From contig JALRCL010000841.1 of the NCBI GenBank assembly GCA_023268575.1, positions 1-7,682 on the forward strand: a stretch of DNA of 7,682 nucleotides, in the 5' to 3' direction. This DNA is from Patulibacter sp. Lineage in GTDB: Bacteria; Actinomycetota; Thermoleophilia; Solirubrobacterales; Solirubrobacteraceae. Positions 1 to 5,915 of this stretch are shown piece after piece. The notes under the pieces were generated by a model, which saw nothing but the letters and a program-made list of their open reading frames with translations, was not told the DNA's origin and ran no database searches. Position numbers and translations under genes: made by a program. How positions within the stretch are numbered: position 1 is the stretch's first letter; every line of letters begins with the position of its first letter.

Positions 1-208
1 TAGCAAGGCCTGACAGCCCCAGAAAAATCAGGGTTTTAGATGTCAGGAGGATCGGATTCTCCCACTGGCCTGTTGCCGTCAGCAAGACGGCCAAAACGAC
101 CACAACCACACAGGTGCGCACAAAGGTGGCAAAGTCTGACCCAATCTGCGACACCCCCAGTTTGGCGAAGATCGCCGTCAGGGCCGCAAAGATGGCCGCC
201 GAAATCGC
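1..208 (-). CDS. EamA/DMT-family transporter fragment (partial at both ends, probably foreign to the rest of the contig)
   Basis: Read on the minus strand from about base 208 to base 1, one frame gives a coherent hydrophobic protein piece of about 69 residues. It contains FAALTAIFAKLGV, then SDFATFVRT, a Val/Leu-rich helix, TATGQWENP and LIFLGLSGLA. These match the order of motifs I know from the N-terminal half of small EamA-type inner-membrane permeases: helix 1 ending in TAIFAKxGV, the ATxxRT turn, helix 2, and the start of helix 3. The frame differs from that of the neighbouring barrel protein, and no start codon of its own is evident. Base composition also differs: about 56% GC over bases 1-180, with runs such as AAAAATC and GGGTTTTAG that occur nowhere else here. 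The C-terminal half lies beyond the window. It is most likely a piece of another genome joined during assembly; a real rearrangement is the alternative. The substrate cannot be told. Confidence 0.7.
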
Positions 209-698
209 CCTGGGCGACGCGCCACGTGCTCGCCAACGTCGCGGTGAGGCTGAGGTCCTGGCGCAGCTTCGTGATCTGCAGGCCGGCCGACGAGGCGATC
301 AGCGACTCCCGGCCGAGGGCGCCCGCCGAGGCGGCCGCCGGGGCGGGCAGCGTCGACCACCCGGCGTAGCTGCCGCCCGACTGGAAGGTGCTGTCGACGT
401 AGTCCTGCAGGCTCTGCGTCACGCCCGCAGCGGTGTTCCGGACGTCGGCGGCGTTGATGCCCGCGGCGGCGAGCGTCGTCACCGCCCAGTTGCCGTTGAA
501 GCCGGGGAGCGACCCGTTCGTCGGGCCGCCTGCCAGGCCGGTGGACTGCTTGCCCTGCATTCCGGCGATCCACGCGCCTCCGCGCTGGACGGCGGTGTCG
601 ACGTCGGCCTGCGGGACCGTCGCGGAGGCGGTCGCGGGCAGGGCGGCCGCGAGGGCGAGGGTGGCGGCGAGGGCGAGGCGCCGCGGTGATGTCTGCAT
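36..698 (-). CDS. Secreted prenyltransferase/squalene-cyclase-like barrel protein, B12-regulated, C-terminus replaced at a chimeric junction
   Basis: The start ATG at 698-696 is chosen because GGAG lies 7 nt upstream, a signal peptide follows immediately, and the longer in-frame extension to 974 runs through the riboswitch. Residues 1-26 form an export signal: Arg-Arg at 6-7, an Ala/Leu core, and a cleavage motif ATASA. Residues 30-168 resemble alpha/alpha-barrel repeat proteins: helix AWIAGMQ (42-48), then W71 with LAAAGIN at 76-82, and a QGDFGG turn (163-168) like the QxxDGxFG repeats of prenyltransferases. The same W-x4-LAAAGIN occurs in the membrane-anchored protein at 2890-4887. After about residue 165 the translation turns Cys/Gly-rich and unlike the family, because the frame crosses the junction near 195-212; the stop at 36 is therefore accidental. 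Only the first third to half of a normal barrel domain is present. I infer a role as the alpha-domain partner of DUF4430 proteins in extracellular corrinoid capture; there is no direct proof of ligand. Confidence 0.72.
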   Translation of the reverse strand: MQTSPRRLALAATLALAAALPATASATVPQADVDTAVQRGGAWIAGMQGKQSTGLAGGPTNGSLPGFNGNWAVTTLAAAGINAADVRNTAAGVTQSLQDYVDSTFQSGGSYAGWSTLPAPAAASAGALGRESLIASSAGLQITKLRQDLSLTATLASTWRVAQGDFGGHLCGPDGDLRQTGGVADWVRLCHLCAHLCGCGRFGRLADGNRPVGESDPPDI

Positions 699-729
699 GT
701 CGTGGCTCCGATTCCGGGACGACGGCGCA

Positions 730-757
730 GACGCCGCGCCGCAGCGAGGCGGCGCGT
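730..757 (-). promoter_or_regulatory. Leader hairpin upstream of the barrel gene (possible expression platform)
   Basis: On the minus strand GACGC-GCCGC pairs with GCGGC-GCGTC around a six-base loop, with a three-base bulge on one side. It lies between the B12 box and the GGAG ribosome-binding site of the leftward barrel gene. It has no U-tract, so it is not a classic intrinsic terminator. It could be part of the riboswitch expression platform, but hairpins are common at this GC content. Confidence 0.3.
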
Positions 758-830
758 CGGCGGCCGCCGTCCATGCGCGGGACGGGTGGGCGGTGCGGGA
801 GCGTCCGAGGACGTTCCCGTGGGCGTCCGA

Positions 831-960
831 TGGGTCTTCGGGCTCGGGTTCGTCCTCGCGACCCGCCTTCCCGGCGACCGAGGTCGCCAGTGGCACGATG
901 CGTCGCTCGTCCCCCACACCGCTGCGCGTCAGCCCCGGAGTCGCACCGGAGTTCCCCGCT
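831..960 (-). ncRNA. Cobalamin riboswitch (leftward, controls the secreted barrel gene)
   Basis: Reading the minus strand, conserved cobalamin-aptamer blocks appear in the right order. GGGGAAC is at 957-951, GGTGCGACTCCGG at 947-935, CTGACGCGCAGCGGT at 932-918, GCCACTGGCGACC at about 894-882, CCGGGAAGGCGGG next, and the 3' block CGAGCCCGAAGACCC at 846-832, which is the B12-box equivalent. This CTGACGCGCAGCGGT / CGAAGACC form is the variant often seen in actinobacteria. About 130 nt of leader separate the aptamer from the start codon at 698. Known behaviour of the family is that cobalamin binding lowers expression of the downstream gene; here the gene encodes a secreted barrel protein. The exact P1 boundaries were not folded. 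Confidence 0.88.
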
Positions 961-972
961 CGGAACGCGACC

Positions 973-984
973 ACCGTAGCAGGG
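973..984 (-). promoter_or_regulatory. Candidate leftward promoter -10 region
   Basis: On the minus strand CCCTGCTACGGT carries TACGGT (978-973), which fits the TAnnnT pattern of a sigma-70-type -10 box. It lies about 16 nt upstream of the first conserved aptamer block. No TTGACA-like -35 is visible at the expected distance. It is supported mainly by position and by an almost identical motif in the mirror position on the other strand. Confidence 0.33.
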
Positions 985-1035
985 CCCCGGTCGAGCGCCC
1001 GCGGCGGCGCGCACGCCCGTCCCGGCGCGGGACGC

Positions 1036-1047
1036 CCCTGCTACCGT
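1036..1047 (+). promoter_or_regulatory. Candidate rightward promoter -10 region
   Basis: CCCTGCTACCGT contains TACCGT at 1042-1047 (TAnnnT). It sits just upstream of the rightward cobalamin aptamer and differs at one base from the leftward copy at 973-984. No convincing -35 box is present. If real, transcription would begin around 1053-1056, immediately before the aptamer. Confidence 0.33.
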
Positions 1048-1061
1048 CGAGCGGCAATCAG

Positions 1062-1212
1062 CGGAACGTGGCGCAGGGAAGTCCGGTGAGAGACCGGCGC
1101 GGACCCGCCACTGTGAGCGAGCGAAGGACCCGCACGCGCCCTGCGCGCAGCCACTGGGAGGCGACTCCTGGGAAGGCGCGGACATCCGCTCTCGCGAGCC
1201 AGGAGACCTCCC
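1062..1212 (+). ncRNA. Cobalamin riboswitch (rightward, leads the DUF4430/barrel operon)
   Basis: Conserved blocks in order are CAGGGAA (1074-1080), GGTGAGAGACCGG (1084-1096), GCGGACCCGCCACTGTGA (1098-1115), GCGAAGGACC (1121-1130), GCCACTGGGAGGCGACTCC (1150-1168), TGGGAAGGCG (1169-1178), and the B12 box GAGCCAGGAGACC (1196-1208). This is the classical btuB-type consensus, a different aptamer variant from its leftward neighbour. The B12 box ends 53 nt before the start codon at 1262, and no gene intervenes. By family knowledge, binding of a corrinoid should repress the three-gene operon downstream. Confidence 0.93.
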
Positions 1213-1233
1213 CGGTCCGCCTCGTCGTCGAAC

Positions 1234-1255
1234 CCCGTCGGGACTACGGGAAGGA
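1234..1255 (+). promoter_or_regulatory. Ribosome-binding site with adjacent hairpin for the first operon gene
   Basis: AAGGA (1251-1255) lies 6 nt before the ATG at 1262 and is the ribosome-binding site that fixes this start. Immediately before it, CCCGT (1234-1238) can pair with ACGGG (1246-1250) over a seven-base loop. That would put a stem flush against the site, so control at translation initiation by the riboswitch is plausible. The pairing was judged by eye only. Confidence 0.45.
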
Positions 1256-1261
1256 CATCGC

Positions 1262-2890
1262 ATGGCTCGCACAACGGCCCGCGGCGCTCGCCGCGCGGCA
1301 CTGCTCATCACCCTCGTCGCGCTCGGCGCGCCCGCGTCGGCGGTCGCCGCACCCAGCGAGCAGCGGGTGCGGATCGAGGGTGCCACCACGACCCTCTACG
1401 AAGGCACGCTGCGGACCGACGGACACGCGGTGCAGGCGACCTCCGACACCCAGTCGCGGCGCTGCGACGGGACGAACAACGGCGCGCACGCCGAACCCGG
1501 ACCGACCCCGACGGCGGCCTCCGACGACGCGATGCGCTCGGTCGGGATGACGTTCGACGGCCAGTGGTACCCGGGCTTCGACGACTACTTCCTCCAGCAG
1601 TTCGGTCCCGATCGCGAGGACCCGGCGACGAACGCGTACTGGGGGATCCTCGTCAACGGCGTCTACACCTCGGTCGGCGGCTGCCAGTACCGCCTGAACC
1701 CCGGCGACCAGACGCTCTGGGTCTACGACGCGTTCAACATGCGGGACCTGCTGCGCCTCGACGGCCCGACCGGCATCGGGGAGCCCACGGCCGACGTCGA
1801 GGGCGGCGCGACCACCGCGACGGCGCAGTCGTCGTTCGTCGTCGGGCTGAACGCGCCACTGGTCGTCAAGGCCGTTCGCAACGAGGCGACGGGCGACGTC
1901 GGCGCGCCCGGCACCCGCGCCCCGGCGGCGGGCGCGAAGGTCTCGCCGGTCCTCACCGCCACGAACGGCGTCCAGACGATCAACGAGGCCGATCCCGCCA
2001 CGGTCACGACCGGCGCCGACGGCACCGCGACGCTGCGCTGGTCCACCCCCGGCTGGAAGCGCGTGAAGGCGTGGGGCGCGGGCTTCGTCCGCTCCAACCG
2101 GCTCGACGTCTGCGTCCGCAACGCCGACGGGTCGGGCTGCGGCACGCCGCCCGCGGACACGACGCCGAAGGACCCGCCGCCCACGACGGTGCCCCAGCCG
2201 CCGGTGACGAGCACGGGGTCGGGCTCCCTCGCCGACGCCGCCGGCCAGGGCGGGGCGGCGCCGGTGCGGCTCGGCGCGACGACGATCAGCGCGCTGCGCA
2301 TCACGACCGACGGCAACCCCGCCGCGCTGACCGGCGTGCGCTGGGCGCTCTCCGGCGAGCCCCTCCGCAGCTGGCGGATCGAGTACCGCGACCCGACGGC
2401 CGCCACCCCGCGGTGGCGCACGGCCGCGCGCGGCACGACCCAGCTCTCGGCCCTGCTCGACCTGCCCGCCGGCCGCTCCGCCGACCTGCGCGCGGTCTTC
2501 CAGGGCTCCGGCGCCCCGACCACCCGCACCATCGGCCGGGTCGTCGTGCCGCTGGACGAGCGCGTCCGCCAGGTGCGCATCTCGGGCGCGCGCAAGCGCC
2601 TGCGCGACCCTCTCGCGTGGCGTCAGACGGTGACCCGCCTGCGCCGCGGCGCGACGGTCCGCACGACGCTGCGAGCCGGACGTCCGATCGTCGTCGCCCG
2701 CGCCGACCGGCGGAAGGCCGTGATCGAGGTCACCGCCGCCGGCGGCCGGCCGCAGCGGCTGACGGTCCGCGGGCACGCCGACGGGCGCACGGTCCTCACG
2801 CGCGCCCGCAAGCGCGCCCGCTCCGGCGCGGTGACGATCCGCGTGCGTTCGGGCACGGTGCTCCTCGACGGGCTCGCGGTCGGTCCCTGA
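1262..2890 (+). CDS. Secreted DUF4430 (transcobalamin C-terminal-like) multidomain protein
   Basis: This 542-residue protein starts at the ATG behind AAGGA. Residues 1-30 are a signal peptide (Arg-rich start, hydrophobic 12-23, cleavage near AVAA). Residues about 33-160 form a DUF4430 domain: W127-GILVNG, then GG at 139-140, CQYRLNPGDQ and TLWVYDAF (151-158). This W-x-x-x-VNG ... GD ... W pattern is the family hallmark. C68 and C141 could form a disulfide. Residues about 190-285 look like an Ig-like beta domain (GADGTATLRW, then PGWKRVKAWG), with C284 and C293 near its end. A Pro/Thr-rich linker (295-316) leads to a basic, beta-rich C-terminal domain (320-542) that I do not recognise. No membrane anchor or sorting signal follows, so it is probably released or held by partners. 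DUF4430 is related to the C-terminal beta domain of transcobalamin and intrinsic factor; B12 binding here is inferred from that and the riboswitch. Its TGA overlaps the next ATG by one base. Confidence 0.87.
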   Translation: MARTTARGARRAALLITLVALGAPASAVAAPSEQRVRIEGATTTLYEGTLRTDGHAVQATSDTQSRRCDGTNNGAHAEPGPTPTAASDDAMRSVGMTFDGQWYPGFDDYFLQQFGPDREDPATNAYWGILVNGVYTSVGGCQYRLNPGDQTLWVYDAFNMRDLLRLDGPTGIGEPTADVEGGATTATAQSSFVVGLNAPLVVKAVRNEATGDVGAPGTRAPAAGAKVSPVLTATNGVQTINEADPATVTTGADGTATLRWSTPGWKRVKAWGAGFVRSNRLDVCVRNADGSGCGTPPADTTPKDPPPTTVPQPPVTSTGSGSLADAAGQGGAAPVRLGATTISALRITTDGNPAALTGVRWALSGEPLRSWRIEYRDPTAATPRWRTAARGTTQLSALLDLPAGRSADLRAVFQGSGAPTTRTIGRVVVPLDERVRQVRISGARKRLRDPLAWRQTVTRLRRGATVRTTLRAGRPIVVARADRRKAVIEVTAAGGRPQRLTVRGHADGRTVLTRARKRARSGAVTIRVRSGTVLLDGLAVGP

Positions 2891-4887
2891 TGCGGTGGCC
2901 GGGCGTCCCGCGGGTCGTGGCGTGGCCGCTGGCGGCCGCGCTCGGCCTGCTCGTGACGCTCGGCGCGCTCGCCCTCGCGGGGCCCTCGGACGCCGCGCGG
3001 CCCGGCGCCGCCCAGCGGGACCGCCTGGACCGGATCGTCCGTTTCCTCCAGGACACGCAGAACGACGACGGCGGGTACGGCGGATCGCCGGGCGCGGAGT
3101 CCGACCCGCTCTTCTCCGCGTGGGTCGGGATCGGTCTGGCGGCCGCCGGCATCAACCCGCAGGACCAGAAGGCGCCCGGCGCCCGTGGCCGCTCCGTGGC
3201 GGAGTACGTCGAGCGCCACGGTCCCCAGCGCACCGCGGGAGGGATCGTCACCACCGAGCTCGAGCGGATCGGGATGTTCGTCAACGCCGCCGGGATGGAC
3301 CCGTACCGCTTCGGCGGACGCGACTACGTGGCGTCCCTGCTGCGACGCCAGGCCACGGCGACCTGGACGCCGGGCGAGGCCGATCGCGCGCCGGACCTCC
3401 CGCCGCTCCCGGCCGGTGCCGGCGGCCTGCCGACCGACGGCGCGTCGTCCGGGACCCGGCGGGTCACGCCCGGCCCGGTCCCCGCCGGGTGGTTCCCGCA
3501 CCAGCCGGGCGGCAGGACGCCCGGGGTCAACGACACGATCTTCGCGATCTTCTTCCTCGCCGGCGTGCCCGGGAACCGGCTGCGGACCCCGATCCGCCGC
3601 GCCGCCCGGGCGGTCGAGGCGATGCAGCGCCCCGACGGGACGTGGCCGGCGATGCGCCCCGGCGACGGGACGAACGTCGACATGACCGGCGCTGCGGTGC
3701 AGGCGCTGTGCGCCGCGCGCCGCTGCGGCACCCCGGCGGTCGCGAAGGCGATCGCCTGGCTGCGCGAGCGCCAGCAGCTCGACGGTGGCTGGCAGGCCGG
3801 CGACCTGCGCGACGAGCGACCCGGCGAGTCGAACGCGGGCACGACGCCGTGGGTCGTCCAGGCGCTGTGGGCGACCGGGCAGGACCCCGCGCGCTGGCGC
3901 CGGCCGGGAGGCCGGAACCCGCTGCAGTTCCTCGCGTCGCTGCAGCGTCGCGAGGGGTCGATCCGCTGGCGCGCGTCGCGCGACCTCAACCCGACGTGGA
4001 TGACCGCGTACGCCGCGCCGGCGTTCGCGGGGCAGCCCTGGCCCGTGCCGGCGCCCCCGCGGGCCTCGGCCGTCCGCCGCGCCGAGCGGGACGCCCGCCG
4101 GGAGCGGCGCGAGCGCGAGCGGGCGCGGCGGGCGCGGCGCTCGAGCCCCGAGCGCGGCGACGCGGGCGAGGTCCGCGACAGCGGCGGCGCCGTCACCGGC
4201 GGCGGCGGGGGTCGCGGGGCCGACCTCTTCAGCCGGCCGCAGCCACAGAGCCGCGGCGCGACGACCGGCGGCGAGCGCGACACCGAGCGCGACCAGGACC
4301 GGCGGCGTGGCACGAAGGGGCGCGACGGCGCGACGGGCACCGCGGCGGCCAGCGGCCCCGGCGACGACGGCGGCGTGCAGAACGGCGAGAAGCCCCGCCC
4401 GCAGGCCACCGGCGGCGAGGTCTCCGGCCAGGTCGTCCAGCAGCCGCGCGGGACGGAGGGCACGGAGCGGGAGCGCGCGATCGCCCCGGGCCTGCGCAGC
4501 GCCGACGACGGCCGCACGTCGGATCCGCTCGGGCCCGCGCTGCTCGCGGGGCTCCTCGTCGCCGCGATCCTCGGCGCCCTGCTCGAGCGGCGCCCGCCGC
4601 GCGAGGGGCGCTTCGCCCTCACCGCGCCGCGAGACCCTGCCGGCCCGGGCAGCGCCGGCGCGGTCGGTGCGGGGGCGGTCGGTCCGGGGACGGCGGGTCC
4701 GGGGACGGCGGGTCCGGGCGCGGCCGGCTCGCACCCCCTCGGCCCGGGCGCGCCCGCCGACCCCGGGGACCTCCCCGCGCCGGGAGGCAACGGCGCTCGT
4801 CACGCCGCACCGGGCGGCGAGGACCGCCAGACGGCCCGACCGCCGGCCGGAGTCGGCGGCCGCGCCGAGGGATCGGACGCCCGATGA
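2890..4887 (+). CDS. Membrane-anchored prenyltransferase/squalene-oxidase repeat protein (alpha-barrel, transcobalamin alpha-domain-like)
   Basis: This 665-residue protein starts at the ATG overlapping the upstream TGA (TGATG). There is no clear ribosome-binding site, so translation is probably coupled. Residues 11-31 are a hydrophobic export segment. Residues about 42-385 carry alpha/alpha-barrel repeats: FLQDTQNDDGGYGG (52-65), W78-x4-LAAAGIN (to 89), MQRPDGTWP (245-253), LRERQQLDGGW (291-301) and FLASLQRREGS (347-357). No DxDD or other cyclase catalytic motif is seen, so a binding barrel rather than an enzyme is likely. A polar, Arg/Gly-rich, probably disordered stalk (395-545) follows, with a charged stretch at 397-417. 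A transmembrane helix (about 548-565) then precedes ERRPPR, placing the tail inside. The tail of about 95 residues is Gly/Pro/Ala-rich. The topology shows the barrel outside the cell on a stalk. Together with the flanking DUF4430 proteins it could form a split corrinoid clamp. The longer frame extension upstream to 1564 overlaps the DUF4430 gene and is rejected. Confidence 0.87.
   Translation: MRWPGVPRVVAWPLAAALGLLVTLGALALAGPSDAARPGAAQRDRLDRIVRFLQDTQNDDGGYGGSPGAESDPLFSAWVGIGLAAAGINPQDQKAPGARGRSVAEYVERHGPQRTAGGIVTTELERIGMFVNAAGMDPYRFGGRDYVASLLRRQATATWTPGEADRAPDLPPLPAGAGGLPTDGASSGTRRVTPGPVPAGWFPHQPGGRTPGVNDTIFAIFFLAGVPGNRLRTPIRRAARAVEAMQRPDGTWPAMRPGDGTNVDMTGAAVQALCAARRCGTPAVAKAIAWLRERQQLDGGWQAGDLRDERPGESNAGTTPWVVQALWATGQDPARWRRPGGRNPLQFLASLQRREGSIRWRASRDLNPTWMTAYAAPAFAGQPWPVPAPPRASAVRRAERDARRERRERERARRARRSSPERGDAGEVRDSGGAVTGGGGGRGADLFSRPQPQSRGATTGGERDTERDQDRRRGTKGRDGATGTAAASGPGDDGGVQNGEKPRPQATGGEVSGQVVQQPRGTEGTERERAIAPGLRSADDGRTSDPLGPALLAGLLVAAILGALLERRPPREGRFALTAPRDPAGPGSAGAVGAGAVGPGTAGPGTAGPGAAGSHPLGPGAPADPGDLPAPGGNGARHAAPGGEDRQTARPPAGVGGRAEGSDAR
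4666..4725 (+). repeat. 15-bp in-frame tandem repeat in the cytoplasmic tail coding region
   Basis: GGTCCGGGGACGGCG occurs twice without change (4681-4695 and 4696-4710), flanked by degenerate copies at 4666-4680 and 4711-4725. It encodes GAGAV, GPGTA, GPGTA, GPGAA. The unit length is a multiple of three, so copy-number change would keep the frame. Confidence 0.85.
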
Positions 4888-5834
4888 CCCCAGCGCTCCG
4901 CCGGCCCGCGACGACCCGGCGCCTCGGGCGCCGCGCCGCGCCGCTCCTCGCCGCCGCGTTGCTCGGCGGGTGCGGCCTCGGCGCCGGCGACCCGCCGCGC
5001 GACGTGACGCTGCGGATCAGCGAGGACGCCGGCACGCGTCCGTTGCGAGACGTGCCGCGGCCGGCGGTCGCCGGCGAGGACACCGTCGCGCGGCTCCTGC
5101 AGCGCAACGCGCAGGTCGAGACGTCGTTCTCCGGGCGGTTCGTCAGCGCGATCGACGGGCGCCGGGGCGGCGAGGACGCCGACGGGCGCCGGCGGGACTG
5201 GCTCTACTTCGTCGACGGCCTCCTGGCGGACCGCGGGGCCGCCGACGTCCGCGTGCAGGACGGGGACGACCTCTGGTGGGACCGCTCCGACACCGGGCTC
5301 GCCGGGGTGACCGCCGTGGTCGGGGCGTTCCCGGCGCCGCTGGCCGGAGACGGCGCCCCGGTGCTCGGGTGCGCCGCTCCGGCGGGCGTCGCCTGCACCA
5401 GGGCCGCAGCACGTCTGCGCGCCGCCGGCGCGGCGGCGCGCCCGGTCGCGCTCGGCGCGACCGCGCCCTCCGGGGACCGCGGGGCGCGCCGGGTGATCGT
5501 CGGTCCGTGGTCGGCGCTGCGCCGCGATCCGGTCGCGGGGCTCCTCGCCCAGGACCCCCGTCGGTCCGGCGTCTACGCGGTCGTCACCGACGACGGGCTC
5601 GTCCCCCTCGACGCGCGGGGCCGGACCGCTCCCACCGCGCGCCGCTGGGGGCTCGTCGCCGCGCTGCGGCCGCGCGGCGGCGGGGTGACCTGGGTCGTCA
5701 CCGGCGCGACGGCGGCCGACGCCGCGCGCGCCGCGGGGGCGTTGCGCGAACGCGCGCTGGCCGGGCGCTTCGCGGTGGCGCTGCTCGGCTCGGGCCGGCC
5801 GGTCGGCCTCCCCCGCCCCGCCGGCGCTCGCTGA
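4884..5834 (+). CDS. DUF4430-domain lipoprotein
   Basis: This 316-residue protein starts at the ATG in the ATGA overlap with the upstream stop, with GAGGGA 11 nt before it. The N-terminus has Arg-rich residues, a short hydrophobic stretch and the lipobox LGGC with C30 as lipidation site, so the protein should be tethered to the outer face of the membrane. Residues about 38-133 form a compact DUF4430 domain: EDTVARLLQRN (65-75), F86-VSAIDG (to 92), W106-LYFVDG (to 112), then VQDGDDLWW (124-132). The C-terminal half (about 138-316) is a second domain I cannot name. It has two Cys (163, 171), VIVGPWSAL, a YAVVTDDGLVPLDARG segment and a TWVVTGATAADAARAAGAL helix-forming stretch. It is the last gene of the operon. 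DUF4430 kinship with transcobalamin suggests it holds a corrinoid at the membrane, perhaps handing it to an importer encoded elsewhere; this is inference. The frame is open upstream to 2895 but that part overlaps the previous gene. Confidence 0.86.
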   Translation: MTPALRRPATTRRLGRRAAPLLAAALLGGCGLGAGDPPRDVTLRISEDAGTRPLRDVPRPAVAGEDTVARLLQRNAQVETSFSGRFVSAIDGRRGGEDADGRRRDWLYFVDGLLADRGAADVRVQDGDDLWWDRSDTGLAGVTAVVGAFPAPLAGDGAPVLGCAAPAGVACTRAAARLRAAGAAARPVALGATAPSGDRGARRVIVGPWSALRRDPVAGLLAQDPRRSGVYAVVTDDGLVPLDARGRTAPTARRWGLVAALRPRGGGVTWVVTGATAADAARAAGALRERALAGRFAVALLGSGRPVGLPRPAGAR

Positions 5835-5915
5835 GTCGCGGTCCGCCGGACGGGGCGGGGTGCGGTCACCGTCGATCGCGGGCGACCGCGGCGGTGCCAC
5901 GGGCTCCGGCGATCG

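Noticed and set aside
699..974. In-frame extension of the leftward barrel protein upstream to 974
   Set aside because: It crosses the cobalamin aptamer, gives a low-complexity peptide, and would bury the signal peptide at residue 93. The ATG at 698 has a good ribosome-binding site.
1244..2776. Long open frame antisense to the secreted DUF4430 gene
   Set aside because: Arg/Gly/Ala-rich translation without domains; a by-product of very high GC opposite a well-supported gene.
1564..2889. Upstream extension of the anchored barrel frame
   Set aside because: Out-of-frame reading of the DUF4430 gene, Arg/Pro-rich; the TGATG overlap and the export signal directly after 2890 set the start.
2623..4803. 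726-codon open frame antisense to the anchored barrel gene
   Set aside because: Low-complexity Arg/Ala/Pro product, no recognisable motif, fully opposite a gene with clear repeats and overlap-coupled start.
2890..4887. Squalene-hopene cyclase or protein prenyltransferase enzyme
   Set aside because: Only the structural Q/DGG-type repeats are present; no DxDD catalytic motif, and export plus DUF4430 neighbours point to a binding barrel.
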